A stretch of DNA of 64,000 bases from the NCBI RefSeq assembly GCF_050624435.1, contig NC_134547.1, positions 32,947,419 to 33,011,418 on the forward strand, in the 5' to 3' direction. Both the position numbers and the translations under genes were made by a program. Positions 24,425 through 35,720 of this stretch are shown here, in pieces. The stretch comes from Tenrec ecaudatus (lineage: Eukaryota > Chordata > Mammalia > Afrosoricida > Tenrecidae). The notes beneath the pieces were generated by a model. The model saw only the letters and a list, made by a program, of their open reading frames with translations. It made no database searches and was not told where the DNA came from. Numbering within the stretch: position 1 is the stretch's first letter; each line of letters begins with the position of its first letter.

Positions 24425-25620
24425 CCCTATTTGGTTGTGTTGGGTTTTTGTTTAATTTGGAATGGATGTTGCGTTCTATGAAGTGCTTTTTCTGCATTGA
24501 TTGGTATGATCATGTGATTCTTTCCTCCCTTTATGTATATGATGTATTACAGGGATAGTTTTTCTAATGCTGAGTAGTCCTTGCTGCCTTGATAGGAATC
24601 CCACTTGATCGTAATGCTTTATATAGTTAGTTGGATTTTGCTGAGAATTTACTATGTTCATAACTCACAGTGACCCTATGGAAAACAGAACGAAACACTG
24701 TTCAGTCCTGTGCCAACCACACAATCGTTAAGTTTGAGCTCATTGTTACCGGTCATCGTGTCAATCTACTGAGGGTTGTCTTCTTAATGGACCCTCCACT
24801 TTACCAAGATGATGTCCTTTTCCAGGGACTGGTCTTTCCTGATAATACATCCAAAACACATGCTTCCAAGGAGCATCTGACCACACTTCTCCACGACTGG
24901 TCTATCTGTTCCTCTGGCAATCACCAGAACTTTCTATATTCTTTACCAACACCATTAATTCAAACACATCGACTCTTCTGCAGTCTTCCTCCCTCTTGGC
25001 CCAACTTCCACACACATTTGAGGCAACTGAAAGTACCATGACTGGGTCAGGTGCACCTTAGTCCTCAAAGTGACACCGGTGCTTTGCAAGTTTAAAGAGG
25101 TCCAATGCAATACACTGCTGACTCCTGCTGCTTTCATGAGTGTCGATCCAATTAAGAACAAACCCTTGACTTCATTTTTCCCCACCACTTGTATGTCAAT
25201 TTGTCTTATATGGTGGCTTGCAGGTTGCTATTATGCTGGAAACTATTATTTCAAATACCAGCAGGATCACTCCAGGTGAACCGGTTTCAGAGGAGCTTCC
25301 AGACTGAGAACAGACTACAAAAAAGGTATAGGCTGTCCACTTCTGCGGGATTAGCCACTGAAAACATTATGAATAGCAGGGGGACATTGTCATGAGGGAT
25401 ATTAGTGCACAATTTCCTTTTTAGAAATGCCTTTGCTTGGTTTGGGTATCGCTTTTTATGACAAATTTAGGCGTATCCTAACTTTTTCTATACTCTTGGA
25501 TAGCTTGAGTAGAATTGGTCCCAGTTCTTCTCTGAATGTTTGTAGAATTCCAGACAGTGAATCTGTCTGGGCCCAAACGTTTTTTTTGTTGGGAGTTTTT
25601 TAATGACCTAATCAATGGAT
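24425..25620 (-). mobile_element. Antisense L1 ORF2 segment split by RTE fragments
   Basis: 24,425-24,660 and 25,400-25,620 are antisense L1 reverse transcriptase region (AATCCCACTTGATCGTAATG; TGAATCTGTCTGGGCC). Between them, 24,660-25,180 is antisense RTE 3' end (CTTTACCAAGATGATGTCC, GGTGCACCTTAGTCCTCAAA). 25,195-25,395 is sense RTE 5' region (CCGGTTTCAGAGGAGCTTCC). Confidence 0.7.
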
Positions 25621-25625
25621 TCTTT

Positions 25626-25745
25626 TGTTATGGGTTTTGAAAATGATGAGGGTAACAAATGTACAAATGTGCTTTATACAATTGATGTATGTATGGATTG
25701 TGGTAAGAGTTGTATGAGCCCCCAATAAAATGATTTTTTTAATGA
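25626..25745 (+). mobile_element. 5'-truncated L1 3' tail
   Basis: Ends TGTATGAGCCCCCAATAAAATG followed by T/A-rich sequence. Only the last ~110 bases of the L1 are present. Confidence 0.8.
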
Positions 25746-26996
25746 ATTGTTCGTATATTAGGGTTATGATAAAGCAAGAGCTCAAAATCCACGCATATGA
25801 CTATGGTTTCACTTGGAGCTAGTTTTATCATTTTGTTCTAGTAGATACCTATGGAGCTTAAGGCAAGTCTATTTATAGTATCATCATTATCATCGTGTAT
25901 GAACTGTTTAATGTAAAACTGAACCATACTGTAAGCCTTCGCTCAATAAAAAGTTAAGCAGAGAACGAGAAATGACTATCAAAACAGAAATTCCAAAGAT
26001 AAGGCTGTGTGCTACCATGAAGATTAAGTGTCAGAATTCAACAGTTCAATCACAGCAAAAACAGTTGTACGACCATCTCCACAATCAGTTTTTGAACATT
26101 TTCCTCATTCTTGTACTTATTGTTACTGGCTCCCCATTACCCCCCAACCTCCCCTGTCATACTCCCAAGGAACCATGAGTCCAGTAACTGTGTCTATAGA
26201 TTTACCTAACCTGGACTCCAGTATACAGAAAAACATCAAAAAAGAGCAAACAAATAAAACTAGCAAGAATAACAAAGTAAAACAGATTAAAAAACCTCAA
26301 TAAAGAAAAGCAGAAAACATTAAAATCTAGAACAAATTTAAATGGATCATAAGGGAGGTCAAATGATAGGGTGCTAAATTTTCACCTCATTGCATCTGTA
26401 ACAATCAACTTTCCAGTGCGTTCTGCATGATAGCGGGGTTATTCACATTCCTGGTCCATGGTCAGAAGAGACTTACCAGGGGCTTCATCCACATGTTTAT
26501 TTCTCCTTTACTTAAAAAAAATGAAACCCCTTTAAAATGGGTCAAAAAGGGATATTAAATGATGAGATATTTTTAAAAGAAAGAGAGAGAGGGAGATTTA
26601 GTGTCAGAAACCCTCATGAATCAACTGGATAGCAGTGGTTTTGCTCTGGTGGGCTAGACTGGAAAGGCTGGCTTCTTTATGTTACTAAGTCAAGGCTAGT
26701 ATAGGATGGGTTTGAAGTCAGTCTCCTGTGAGGCCTAAAAGAGGGAAATAGAGATGGGTAAGATTGATGCCAAGTAACTAGGAAGCATAGTCAGATCACA
26801 GAGGTAAAGACTACCTTCCAGACTCAAGCGAAAGAAAGCCTTCACCTATGGGTTGTACTCAAAATTCAGACTCTGGCCTCCTACACTGATGGGAGAAGAT
26901 AATTTTCTGTTGGTTAAAGACATCCACTTGTGGCATTTCTGGTGCAGCTAAGACTTCTTACCCATTAAGGTGTCTATGATTAAAATAATAGTAATG
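25746..26996. other. Unassigned intergenic DNA
   Basis: AT-rich. One further L1-like or family D end (GTAAGCCTTCGCTCAATAAA) lies near 25,930. No gene is seen. Confidence 0.5.
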
Positions 26997-27395
26997 TATT
27001 AGGCCAGGTTGACTAAAGAAACTTTCAGTGATGACACTCACCTGTGTAAGAAAGAGCTTTATATCAGGAAATAATCAAGAAAACATCTGAGTCCATAAGC
27101 CCAATAAAGTCCCTCTTCAGACTCATGCAGCCACATGCAATGATTAAAAATGCAGGAAGATCACAGACGGGTGGGTACAAAGTCTTGTGGATCCAACAGT
27201 GGTAGAAGCATCAGGGGGCTCTGGCAGGTGTCAGAGTAGCGTGCCAGCAGGAACACAGAGCGAGAAGGGGAGGTTCCCAGGACCTTCCTTATGAGAAGGC
27301 CACACCCACAAAGAGTCATCAGGCTGATTGACAGGCTAAACTCTACTCCTACACTTTCATATATCTTCAAGTTGACATGAAATTATGTAACTGCC
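26997..27395 (-). mobile_element. LTR-like repeat, family B, antisense
   Basis: Begins TTAGGCCAGGTTGACTAAAG. The order GAAAGAGCTTTATATCAGG, AGACTCATGCAGCCACATGC, GGCTGATTGACAGGC is the complement of family B. Confidence 0.6.
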
Positions 27396-27399
27396 ACAA

Positions 27400-27715
27400 G
27401 TAATAAGAGAAAACAACAGGTGTTGGCAAAAATGTGGAGAAATAGCCACACTGATCAATTGTGGTGGTGGCACAATAAAATGGAAATTGTGCTTTGCGCT
27501 GGTGGGACACTACAGTGGAAGAGAGTTGGGCAGTTAAACCTCAAAAAGTTAAACATACCTTTTGACTCAGCAATTTTACACCTATGATATATTCAAAAGG
27601 TTTGAAAGCAGGAGCATAAACAATCATTTAAATACCAGAGTTAACTGCAGCACTATTCACAATAGCCCAAAGGTGGAACACAGTCTAAATGTCCATCGAC
27701 AGATGAAGGGAGAAG
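27400..27715 (+). repeat. Ancient L1 ORF2 C-terminal fragment
   Basis: GTGTTGGCAAAAATGTGGAG, CTTTTGACTCAGCAATTTTA and TTCACAATAGCCCAAAGG are typical old L1 ORF2 sequence. Confidence 0.75.
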
Positions 27716-27719
27716 TCAA

Positions 27720-28590
27720 TGCTAGTGCACACATTGAGCACTAACGACAGAGACCTGATGAGCTGTGGGAGGACATCAATAACATCATGCATGAAGAAAG
27801 TGAAAGGTCATTGAAAAGATAGGAAAGATATTAAGGGTTCATGATGGAGGGGGGAACGGGGAGGGGGGGAAGGAAAATGAACTGATTCCAGGAACCCAAG
27901 TGGAAGGCGAATTTTGAGAATGATGAGGGCAACGAATGTATAAGGGAGCTTTACTCAACTGATGTATGTATGGATTGTGATAAGAGTTGTATGAGCCTCA
28001 ATAAAATTATTTTTTTATAAAAGAAAAGATAGGAAAGAAAATCTCTAAGTGGATGTCAGAAGACACTCTGAAACTTGTTCTTAATCATAGAGCCAGCTAA
28101 AGCAAGTGGAAGAAATGATGACATCAAAGGGCTGAAGAGAAAATGTCGAGGGGCAGCTCAAGAATACAGAGCAAAAAATTCTAATGAATGTGCAAAGACC
28201 TAGAATTAGACAAACAAAAGGGATGAACACACTCAGCCTATCTTAAACTAAAGGAACCCCAGGGAAAAAAATCAAACCTTGAGTCTCAATAGTAAAGATT
28301 CTAATGGCAGAATATGGAAAATATCAAAAGAAGATGGAAAGATTTCAGAGTCACTGTACCAAAAAGAACTAGTCAGCACCCACCATTCTCATCCCACCTG
28401 AATGTTGAGAACATTTCATGAAGAGATTCGATGCACTGAGCACTGCTGACAGAAGACCGGCTGAGCTGTGACACGACAGCAGGGCCATTTTCATGAAAAA
28501 AGGCAAAGGCCATTGAAAAAGCAGGAAAGAAAGAACAGATCTAAGCCAGTGTCAGAATAGACTCTGAACTTGCTCTTAATTGTAGAGTAG
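27720..28590 (+). mobile_element. RTE LINE fragments, one interrupted by an L1 tail, then a second copy of the same region
   Basis: 27,735-27,828 and 28,023-28,390 form one RTE segment (AGGTCATTGAAAAGATAGG, then GTGGATGTCAGAAGACACTC). 28,400-28,590 repeats the same RTE interval from GCACTGAGCACTGCTGACAG onward. The two are separate truncated copies or a local duplication. Confidence 0.75.
27829..28022 (+). mobile_element. 5'-truncated L1 3' tail with perfect 16-bp target duplication
   Basis: The 194-bp insert ends GTATGAGCCTCAATAAAATT plus a T/A-rich tail. It is bracketed by GAAAAGATAGGAAAGA at 27,813-27,828 and 28,023-28,038. This is the clearest proof in the window that these short tails are retrotransposed. 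Confidence 0.9.
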
Positions 28591-29335
28591 GTGATGGAAT
28601 ACTAGTTAGTAATAAAAAGAAATGAAATCCAAATGCTACAACACAGATAAACATGGAAACATTATGTTGTCAGAAATAACTCAGTCACAAGGGCCCAAAA
28701 TTGTATTATGCCACTGAGTTGTGGTCAATTAATATGGCCCTTCTAGCCATAATCCATTATGTGATATAATTCTGGACTCTCTATGCCTGCGACTAGACTC
28801 CTCTTTTGGAGGGTACTCTACTAATACTAATGGGGAGGATTATGGTGGGATTAAGACCTGACTTTGGTAGAGGGTCTGAATCAAGTCACAAGCTTTTACT
28901 TGGGGGCATCTTTACAATCTACTTTAGTAGAGATGTGAACCAAGCCAGAACCTTAGTTTCCTTGGCGGCACCTTTTAGATTTACTGTGGGAGTGTGGCTT
29001 AAAACCACGCCCGCCATTTTCCATGGGGGTATGGTACACTAAAAGACAACCACATCTCAACCACAGCCATTCCTCAGTGTAGGAAGAGCCATCCAAGACA
29101 GAGAGAGGAAGCCAAGGGCCATGGGAAGAGCATGTTAAAGATGTGTCTGATGCTACTGAGACCAGATGCACAAGAGACTATGACATGGAGGCTTGGAAGA
29201 CCAGTGATGAGACTATGGGGTACCTTCTCACCTGTGTGTTTCTTTTTCAGTAGATTCAAACTGGATTTAAAAAATGTTCACCATCAGGTCAACAGATAAA
29301 TAAGGGATTAAATTGCTTACAATGGATTAACATTC
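28591..29335. other. Degraded L1 end and unassigned LTR-like sequence
   Basis: 28,591-28,700 resembles L1 ORF2 3' sequence (GATAAACATGGAAACATTAT). 28,700-29,260 is unassigned and shows no supported coding region. Confidence 0.45.
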
Positions 29336-29535
29336 AGCGAGAAGGAGAACTCAAACCATGCCCACTGCCGCCAACTTGATTGACTCCTGGTGACCCCTCC
29401 TGTGTAGAACTGAGCTCCATCAGAACTCAACTCTATGAGGTATGCTTGACTGTAATGGGTAATCCAAAGCAGACTGGCAGGCCTTTCCTTCATGGGCCAC
29501 TTGGTGGGTCCAACTTTCAGCCATTCCCACTAGTA
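29336..29535 (-). repeat. Antisense AfroSINE-like fragment
   Basis: CCCACTGCCGCCAACTTGAT followed by GACTCCTGGTGACCC and TGTAGAACTGAGCTCC is a diverged antisense AfroSINE 3' half. Confidence 0.5.
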
Positions 29536-31025
29536 GTTAATCATTTATAGATAACCTCAAGACATCTCCACTTTCTTCCTCCTTGGCCAGGTCTAGATGC
29601 AGGAGAGGGGGAAGAGTGGGGGTATCAGAGATATATTACACTCAGGCAATCTCTGGCTTTGACTCACTTCTAGGAAGGTGAGTGAAAGTCATTTTGTCTT
29701 CTTGCTCTCTGCTTTCAGTCTTCAAGCTTCCCACCCTCCTCAGAGGCAAGCTCTTGGCAGTCCCAGTCCTCCATGAAACCCTGGTCATTGTCTTTCTTTG
29801 CCAAATGCTAACTGTCCAGCTCCCTCCAGGGCGAATCTATGCCTCCTGTCATCAACCTCACTGAGATGAGTTCATTTCCTTGTGGGTTTGCAGGTAGAAC
29901 TGCTGAATCCAGAATTCCAGGTCCAGAGAGAAGCAATGTGGTGCACAAGGCAAGGCGCAAAGCTATGTATACATTCAGTTTTTCTGTACCTGTTCACACC
30001 TGCCAGCAGAGCTTGGGAGCTCCTCACTCATCCTGCCAGATAGATGCCACCTACTGGCTGGGCCGGGTGAATTCTGTCTAGTGCTCTTCTCTGAGGACCC
30101 ATGGGGAGGGGCACCTCTTTACCATAGGCACCCCTTTACCATGCTTGGTGTTCCTTCTTTGAACAGACAGCCTGTCCAAAGCCTTTGCCCGTTACTTTTT
30201 CCTATATGGTTACTTGTTTCTTTCAGATTCACATGGGTTCCTTTACCTTTGTTGGTTTAAGACTGGGCACTGGAAATCAGGGAAAACCCCTTTCCCTGCC
30301 TGTCTCCCTCCCTTTATTCCTAGTAAAATCACCATGTCTCATTTAGTAGTGTCAGACCTGCCACACGGCCCTGCAGTCTGCCTCGGAGATCATCAGATGG
30401 ATGGAGGCCTGCATGCAGATTCATTGACTCTATATACTTCAATATTTAATCTATTTGAAGTTTGTAACTATGGTATGAGGCTGAGATTCAATTTTATTTT
30501 CTTCTCCATTATAGAAAATCAATTTTCCCAATGTCATTTGCAAAATAATCTAGCCTTTCTCTAATGATTTGTGATCCTATCTCTATCATATATCAATATA
30601 CATATTGTATGTGTATAAATATAACTATATATATGTATATATAAATGAGTATTTTTCCAAATTCTCCAAGCTATCTCCACTTACGGATCAGTGCATTTCT
30701 GTCATCAATACTACATTATTTTAATTACACACCATTGTAATCTGTTTTGAAGCCCATAGCTAAAGATTGTCCCTTTATCCGTAGCCTAAGACAGGACTTT
30801 ATTCTTCTGTGTACATGGTACGGTCATTTGTCAAGTTCCAATACATCAGGTTGGTATTTATATTGGAATTATATTGAATATGTGATCATTTGGTGGAGAA
30901 CCAACGTTCCTGAAAAGTTGTTATCCCATGCCTTCAGAATGTTACCCATGTCTTCAGATCTTAAACAAAGCAAAACCAAAAAAATGACAGATGTTTCTCT
31001 GTAAAGTTATGGAGCATTCTTTGTT
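29536..31025. other. Intergenic DNA, no gene recognised
   Basis: Short open frames here lack start context and similarity I can recognise. An AT-rich TATATA run lies near 30,590-30,650. Confidence 0.5.
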
Positions 31026-31027
31026 GG

Positions 31028-31510
31028 GTGTCTTAGTTATCTGATGCTACTACACCAGAAGCACAGGTAGCTTGGCCTTCTCAACAAAGGGAACTTTACT
31101 CTCGGCTAGTGTAGGAAGCTGGAAGTCCTAATTCTAAGCACCAGCTTTAGGGGCAGGTTTTCTCTGTCAGCTTGGGAGGAAAGTCCTTGTTTCTTTTCAA
31201 CATCTTTGGGCCTGGCATTCAATCAAGGTCTCAATGTATCTTGGCATCAGTCTTCCATTGGGTGTAAGAGGTTCTCAACACAGGGACCTTGGGTCCAAAT
31301 GGCATGTGCACTCTTTGGATGTGCTCTTTCTGGACCCTGGGCCCAGAGTTTGTCCAAAAGCTCCCAGCTCTTCTTTCTTCCTGGGAGTGAGGTCCTTTTC
31401 TCCTCTTCCCAGTTCTCTCTTTTTCTCTCTTATAGGAAAAAAGGTTGGCTCAAACAAGGGTGTGGCTTGAAAAAGGGTGTAACTTAAGTAATGATAACTC
31501 GGGATACACA
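31028..31510. mobile_element. LTR-like repeat, family C (tentative)
   Basis: Begins GTGTCTTAGTTATCTGATGC and has the composition of a MaLR-type LTR. Termini and target duplication are not clear, so the assignment is weak. Confidence 0.4.
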
Positions 31511-31549
31511 TCACAAAGATCCTGCCTCATTAGCATATAAGAACCCCCA

Positions 31550-31735
31550 AACAAACCCACTGCAGTCAAGTCCATTCTGACTCACTCATAAGCATCCTAT
31601 GTTGGATTTCCAGGGCTGTGAATACTTACGGGAGCAATAGCTGTTCCCCACAGAGCCCCTGGCGCGTTCGAACCGCCTACTCTATGGTTAGCAATTCAAC
31701 GCCTACCCAGCAGGGCTCCTTCATGGGGGTAAGGA
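31550..31735 (-). repeat. AfroSINE, antisense, full length
   Basis: Reads ACAAACCCACTGCAGTCAAG, then GGGCTGTGAATACTTACGGG, then the tRNA-like B box GCGTTCGAACCGCC and CCAGCAGGGCTCCTT. Confidence 0.85.
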
Positions 31736-31789
31736 TTGATAACACATTACAAAATGGAAAATAGCTGCACCAGACCACAAGATGAAAGA

Positions 31790-32345
31790 TAACCACACCT
31801 GATGCCAGGGGCTTAAGTGGAGAGCAAATGTTTTGAGAATGATGAGGGCAATCAATGTACAGATGTGCTTTACACAACTGATGTATGTATGGATTGTGAT
31901 AAGAGTCGTATGAGCTCCTAATAAAACAATTTTTCAAAAAAGATAACCACAGAAAAAGAAAGATAATCATGACCTGGAACAGTTGACATATATTTGTGTG
32001 GGGAGAGAGACACAACTCAATGTGTGACATTAGGTTAATTCTTAAGTACTTAAGATCCTTGAAAAAATGAGGACCTGATTCCAGGGGCTTGGATGGAGAG
32101 CAAATGTTTTGAGAATGATGAGGACAACGAATGTACAAATGTGCTTTACAGAATTAATGTATGTATGGATTATAAGAGTTGTATGAGCCCCTAATAAAAG
32201 GATTTTTTTAATGAGCTCATACCAAGGGCTCAAATAAAAAGCATATGTTTTGAGGATGATGGCAACAAATGTACAAAAGTGCTTGACACATGATGTATAT
32301 ATAGTGATAAGTGTTGTACAAGCCCCCAATAAAATGACTGGGGGA
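31790..32345 (+). mobile_element. Three successive 5'-truncated L1 3' tails
   Basis: Tails end at about 31,930 (TCGTATGAGCTCCTAATAAAA), 32,210 (TTGTATGAGCCCCTAATAAAA) and 32,335 (AAGCCCCCAATAAAATGAC). Each carries the preceding GCAAATGTTTTGAGAATGATG-type block. Confidence 0.8.
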
Positions 32346-32474
32346 AAAAATCCTAAATACTATTAGATTGTCTAGCCTATCTTATTTTTATTAAATATTC
32401 AAGAAATGTATTACTTAAACAGATTAATCCATCAAAACTTTATATTCTGATCTTACTTAAACTATTCAACTCTC

Positions 32475-32655
32475 TGATACAAACCATCCAGTCAATTCTG
32501 ACTCCTAGCAACCCTATAAGACAGTGTAGAATTGCTCCTGTGAGTATCTGAGGCTGTAAAGTCTCATCTTTCCCCTTTGAAGTAGCTGGTGAGTTCAAAC
32601 TGCTGAACTGATGGTTAGTAGCCCAACATACAACCCACTACCCCTGTGTTGCATC
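32475..32655 (-). repeat. AfroSINE, antisense
   Basis: CAAACCATCCAGTCAATTCTGA, GAGGCTGTAAAGTCTCATCT and GTTCAAACTGCTGAAC occur in antisense AfroSINE order. Confidence 0.8.
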
Positions 32656-32726
32656 TTTTTTCTACGTTGATGAGCATTTGACAATAACTTAAATTTTACT
32701 TATTTTATTTTTGCTTCCATTCCTTC

Positions 32727-32816
32727 TATGGGAGGGACCTTCAAAAAGTTTGTGGGAAAATGGAATTAAGAGGTGATGTGATTTTCCCACGAGCTTTTTG
32801 AAGCGTCCCTTGTATA
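32727..32816. mobile_element. Mariner-like palindromic MITE, 90 bp
   Basis: Arms with CTTCAAAAAGTTTGTGGGAAAAT and ATTTTCCCACGAGCTTTTTGAAG pair over about 23 bases. The ends are TA dinucleotides. TA ends and near-complete palindromy fit a Tc1/mariner derivative; the name is not assigned. Confidence 0.7.
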
Positions 32817-33465
32817 TTACTCATTTGCTCTGGACAGCCTTGACCAGTACTTTGAAGCGCTTTGTTGAACAGTGGCAGGGCCCTAGGGTATCCTTGCCTA
32901 CTTGGCTTTTTTAAAAGATGAAAAGCTTTGGGCTTGAGTCCTTAACGCAGGTGCATGCAATCATTAGAAATCTGCTCCTGTGAAGGCTCCTCGCCAGGGA
33001 AGAATGGGCATGAGCCTGAGGCAGGAGGCACAAAGATGGATCCAGACGTGCTGCAGGAGTCCATGTGAGGTGAGGGATGAGGTGGACAAGTGTAGCAGAA
33101 AAACTGGGGTGGGGGAGAGCTGATGGAATTGTGACAGATTCAGAAAGTGGGGAGCGAGGAGTCTGTCTGTCTGGCCAATTCCCTGAGGGGAGGACCTGGG
33201 AGGTACATATTCGGAGGAAAGAACCCACGAGCGTCCCAGGCACATTTTCTCAAAGGGCCAGCGGGAGAGGGGTGCGACGGGCATCTGGAAGTACAACCAG
33301 GAGCTCAGGGTAGTAGTCTGGTCGAAAGACGGCGATTTAATTGTAGTCAGGCAAACTAGTTCGCTTAATGTCCACACAGCTGTTTTCGAGCACGGCATTA
33401 CAATTAGAATTAACTGCACAAAGGTGAGGTCAAAACCTAGGAAATCACGCCTAAGGCGTTAAGGT
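32817..33465. other. Unique flank of the CpG island
   Basis: No repeat or exon is recognised. GC content rises towards 33.4 kb. Confidence 0.5.
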
Positions 33466-35500
33466 AGGCGCCCTGGGTGACACGAACCTTGGCGCCCACA
33501 AGGGACCAGTGGGAAGGGTGGCTCTGCCTAGACCACAGAGGACGGGCGTGAACGTGTCCCTCGGCGAACGCGCAGGCTTGATCCATTGTGTCCCCGGAGA
33601 AAAGGAGGCCCAGCATGGTTCGTGCACCCCGACTCGCGTACCCGCATTGAGAGATTCGGGGACCAGCAGGTAAGCGAGAGCTCCGGCCCAGTCACGCAGC
33701 GGCCCCGCCCTCGGAGCGCCTGCGCACGGCCCGCCCCCAGCGCCCTCCCGGCCACGCCCACGCGCGGCAAAAACCCGCGGAGCGCCGGCTCCTGGCCCGA
33801 GCTCGGCCCGGCCCCCGGCGGTGTGGACCCTGGAGTGAGCCTCCTTGCGGGTCCCCGTGGTAAAAGGGGGCCCTGTGCCTGGGCTTTCGAACGGCCCCGG
33901 GGTACCGCGAGCCCGCGCTCCGCACCTCACGGGCGGCGCTGCCGAAGCAGCTGCGCGCAGCCGCGCGCCTAGAGGGGCGGGGCCAAGAGGGGCGGGGCCC
34001 AGCAACGGGGCGGGGAGCGAGGCGGAGCCCGGGAGCGGGGCGGAGCGCACGGGCGCGCGCTGTGGGCGGGGCCCAGAGAGTGGGCGGGCTGGGCGGGGCC
34101 GGGTCACGTGGGTAAACAAGCCGCACGTGGAGCAGGGCCTGCGTGCCAGGGGCGGGGCCAGCTCAGTTCTGTGAGCCGGGAGGCCGGCTGGCCGCTGCGC
34201 GCGCACTGTGAGCGCTAGGGCTGCCTTCGCCTCCATCACTCCGCTTTGGTTCGAGCCTGCTAGACGGGCAGCCAAAGGGGGCCTGCACTGCAGGTGGGTT
34301 CACCCGTTCTGGTGGCACTGTGGAGTAGGCATTGGGCTGGTGGTTCCAAACCACCTGTAAAGATTTCTAGTCTAGGAAACCCCCATGTAGGGTCAGAAAC
34401 CACCCCATAGCACTGAGAAGCCCCGTGTGGGGAAGGAATCCAGGCGCCACAACGGCCAAGCTTTGGGCTGACGCGCGATCCGCTGCCCTGCGAGAGAAAG
34501 CTAGAACTCTGAGGCAATCCCACTGGTAATCAACGGGTTTGCTTTACGATGTGATAACCCCGTGAGATGGACACGACCCCACTTCACCAGCGGCGTTCGT
34601 TCTCCATCCATCCCACTCTCGGGGATTCAGGGTTCCGGGGCGATCGCGCGTACCTGCTTCACTGCTCTCTCATTTTTGTAGAGGATCGGGGTGGCGCTCG
34701 GCCTAGTCCGCCATCTTGCTGAAAGAAAATGGAGCCTGGAACCGTTCGAGAAACTCGCTAAGAACTTCCTGGCTAAAAGTGCCGCAAAAATGGCGCGACC
34801 GCGATTGGGCGCGGGCAGCCTGGTTCCAGCGCGCATGCGACCTCGGTGATGGCGGCTGCGCACGAGGGTCCGGCCCCTGCACTGACCGTCTGCCGCTGAC
34901 CATGGGGCTGGGCCCGGCCTTGGGCACTCGAAGAAGACTCATTGTCCTCCTTGGCACAATGGGGGTACCAGCGCTGCCAGACTCCAGAGGGGTCTCAGAG
35001 GCGTCAACGTGATTGCTTTCGCCAGGGTGTGGCTAGTATGCAACTCGCCCCCACCGGACGACCCCTCTTAAGGGACCCCTGCCCACAGTGCTCGATGTCT
35101 CTTCCCGGGGACGGAGTGGTCGCCAACGCCCCAGCAACCGGTGGCTCGGAGGGCACTGGCGCCCCCCTTCCGGGAGCCGACCTCTACCCAGGTCGCCCCC
35201 TGTCCACTTCCTTCCGCTCTCTCTCTTCCTGCTCCTCCCCTCTTCCTCCTCCTCTTCCTCTGCTTGAACCTCGTGACCAGGAAGGGCGGCGCAGGCGTCC
35301 ACCGTGGCCTGGATCCCTGCCCAGTGCAGCTCTCAGCCGGCCTGGCAAGGCCTGGGGAGGCCCCGATGGGGGTCAGGAGCGCGGAGGAGCCAGAGGAGGG
35401 GCGAGCTGAGTTTCCCGATTCCCAGGGAGGAATGCACACCCTTCCCAGGCCAACGTGGCAGGGCGATTCCGGACTTTAAGTCCGGAAAGCCGATCCGCTG
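33466..35500. promoter_or_regulatory. Orphan CpG island, likely TATA-less (possibly bidirectional) promoter
   Basis: About 2 kb of CpG-dense DNA lies some 11 kb beyond the CCNE1 3' end. It contains many GGGGCGGGGCC boxes (33,975-34,160), an E-box GGTCACGTGGGT at 34,104, and a second cluster at 34,705-34,860. That cluster has YY1-type CCGCCATCTTG and AAAAATGGCG, inverted CCAAT (GATTGG) and NRF1-like GCGCATGCGA. Strong donors exist on both strands: plus TGCACTGCAG/GTGGGT at 34,291 and minus GAAGCAG/GTACGC at 34,654. I recognise no protein. In human the gene after CCNE1 is URI1, in the orientation matching the minus-strand donor, but its N-terminus is not visible here. Confidence 0.7.
34300..34430 (+). 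repeat. Partial AfroSINE inside the CpG island
   Basis: TCTGGTGGCACTGTGGAGTA, GCATTGGGCTGGTGGTTCC, AAACCACC and AAAGATTTCTAGTCTAGGAAA follow AfroSINE order with the middle missing. It separates the two promoter-motif clusters. Confidence 0.65.
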
Positions 35501-35554
35501 GCCCTGACCCCAGCCCGTGGCTTAAGGGGTTCATGTGGGTGCGCTAAGGACTAA

Positions 35555-35720
35555 ACACAATGGCGAAACGCTCGACTGCCAACCAAAAGTTGCCCTCAGG
35601 AGAAAAAACTTGGCACGCTGCTCCCCAAAGATTACAGCTAAACAAACCCTATGGGGCAATTCTTCCCGGTCGCGTGGGGTCGCTATGAGTCGTAATCCAA
35701 TAGAAGACATGAATAGGTGT
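35555..35720 (+). repeat. AfroSINE, CpG-rich
   Basis: CGCTCGACTGCCAACCAAAAG, AACCCTATGGGGCAATTC and GTGGGGTCGCTATGAGTCG are near consensus, with several CpGs retained. Confidence 0.85.

Noticed and set aside
33451-34275. Open frame of 274 codons on the minus strand in the CpG island
   Set aside because: Composition-driven: Ala/Pro/Arg-rich with no recognisable domain. GC-rich islands suppress stop codons in several frames at once, and other frames are also open here.
33466-35500. URI1 first coding exon
   Set aside because: Expected by human gene order, but no frame gives the acidic/Pro-rich N-terminus followed by the coiled-coil start that I would recognise; kept only as a hypothesis for the promoter.
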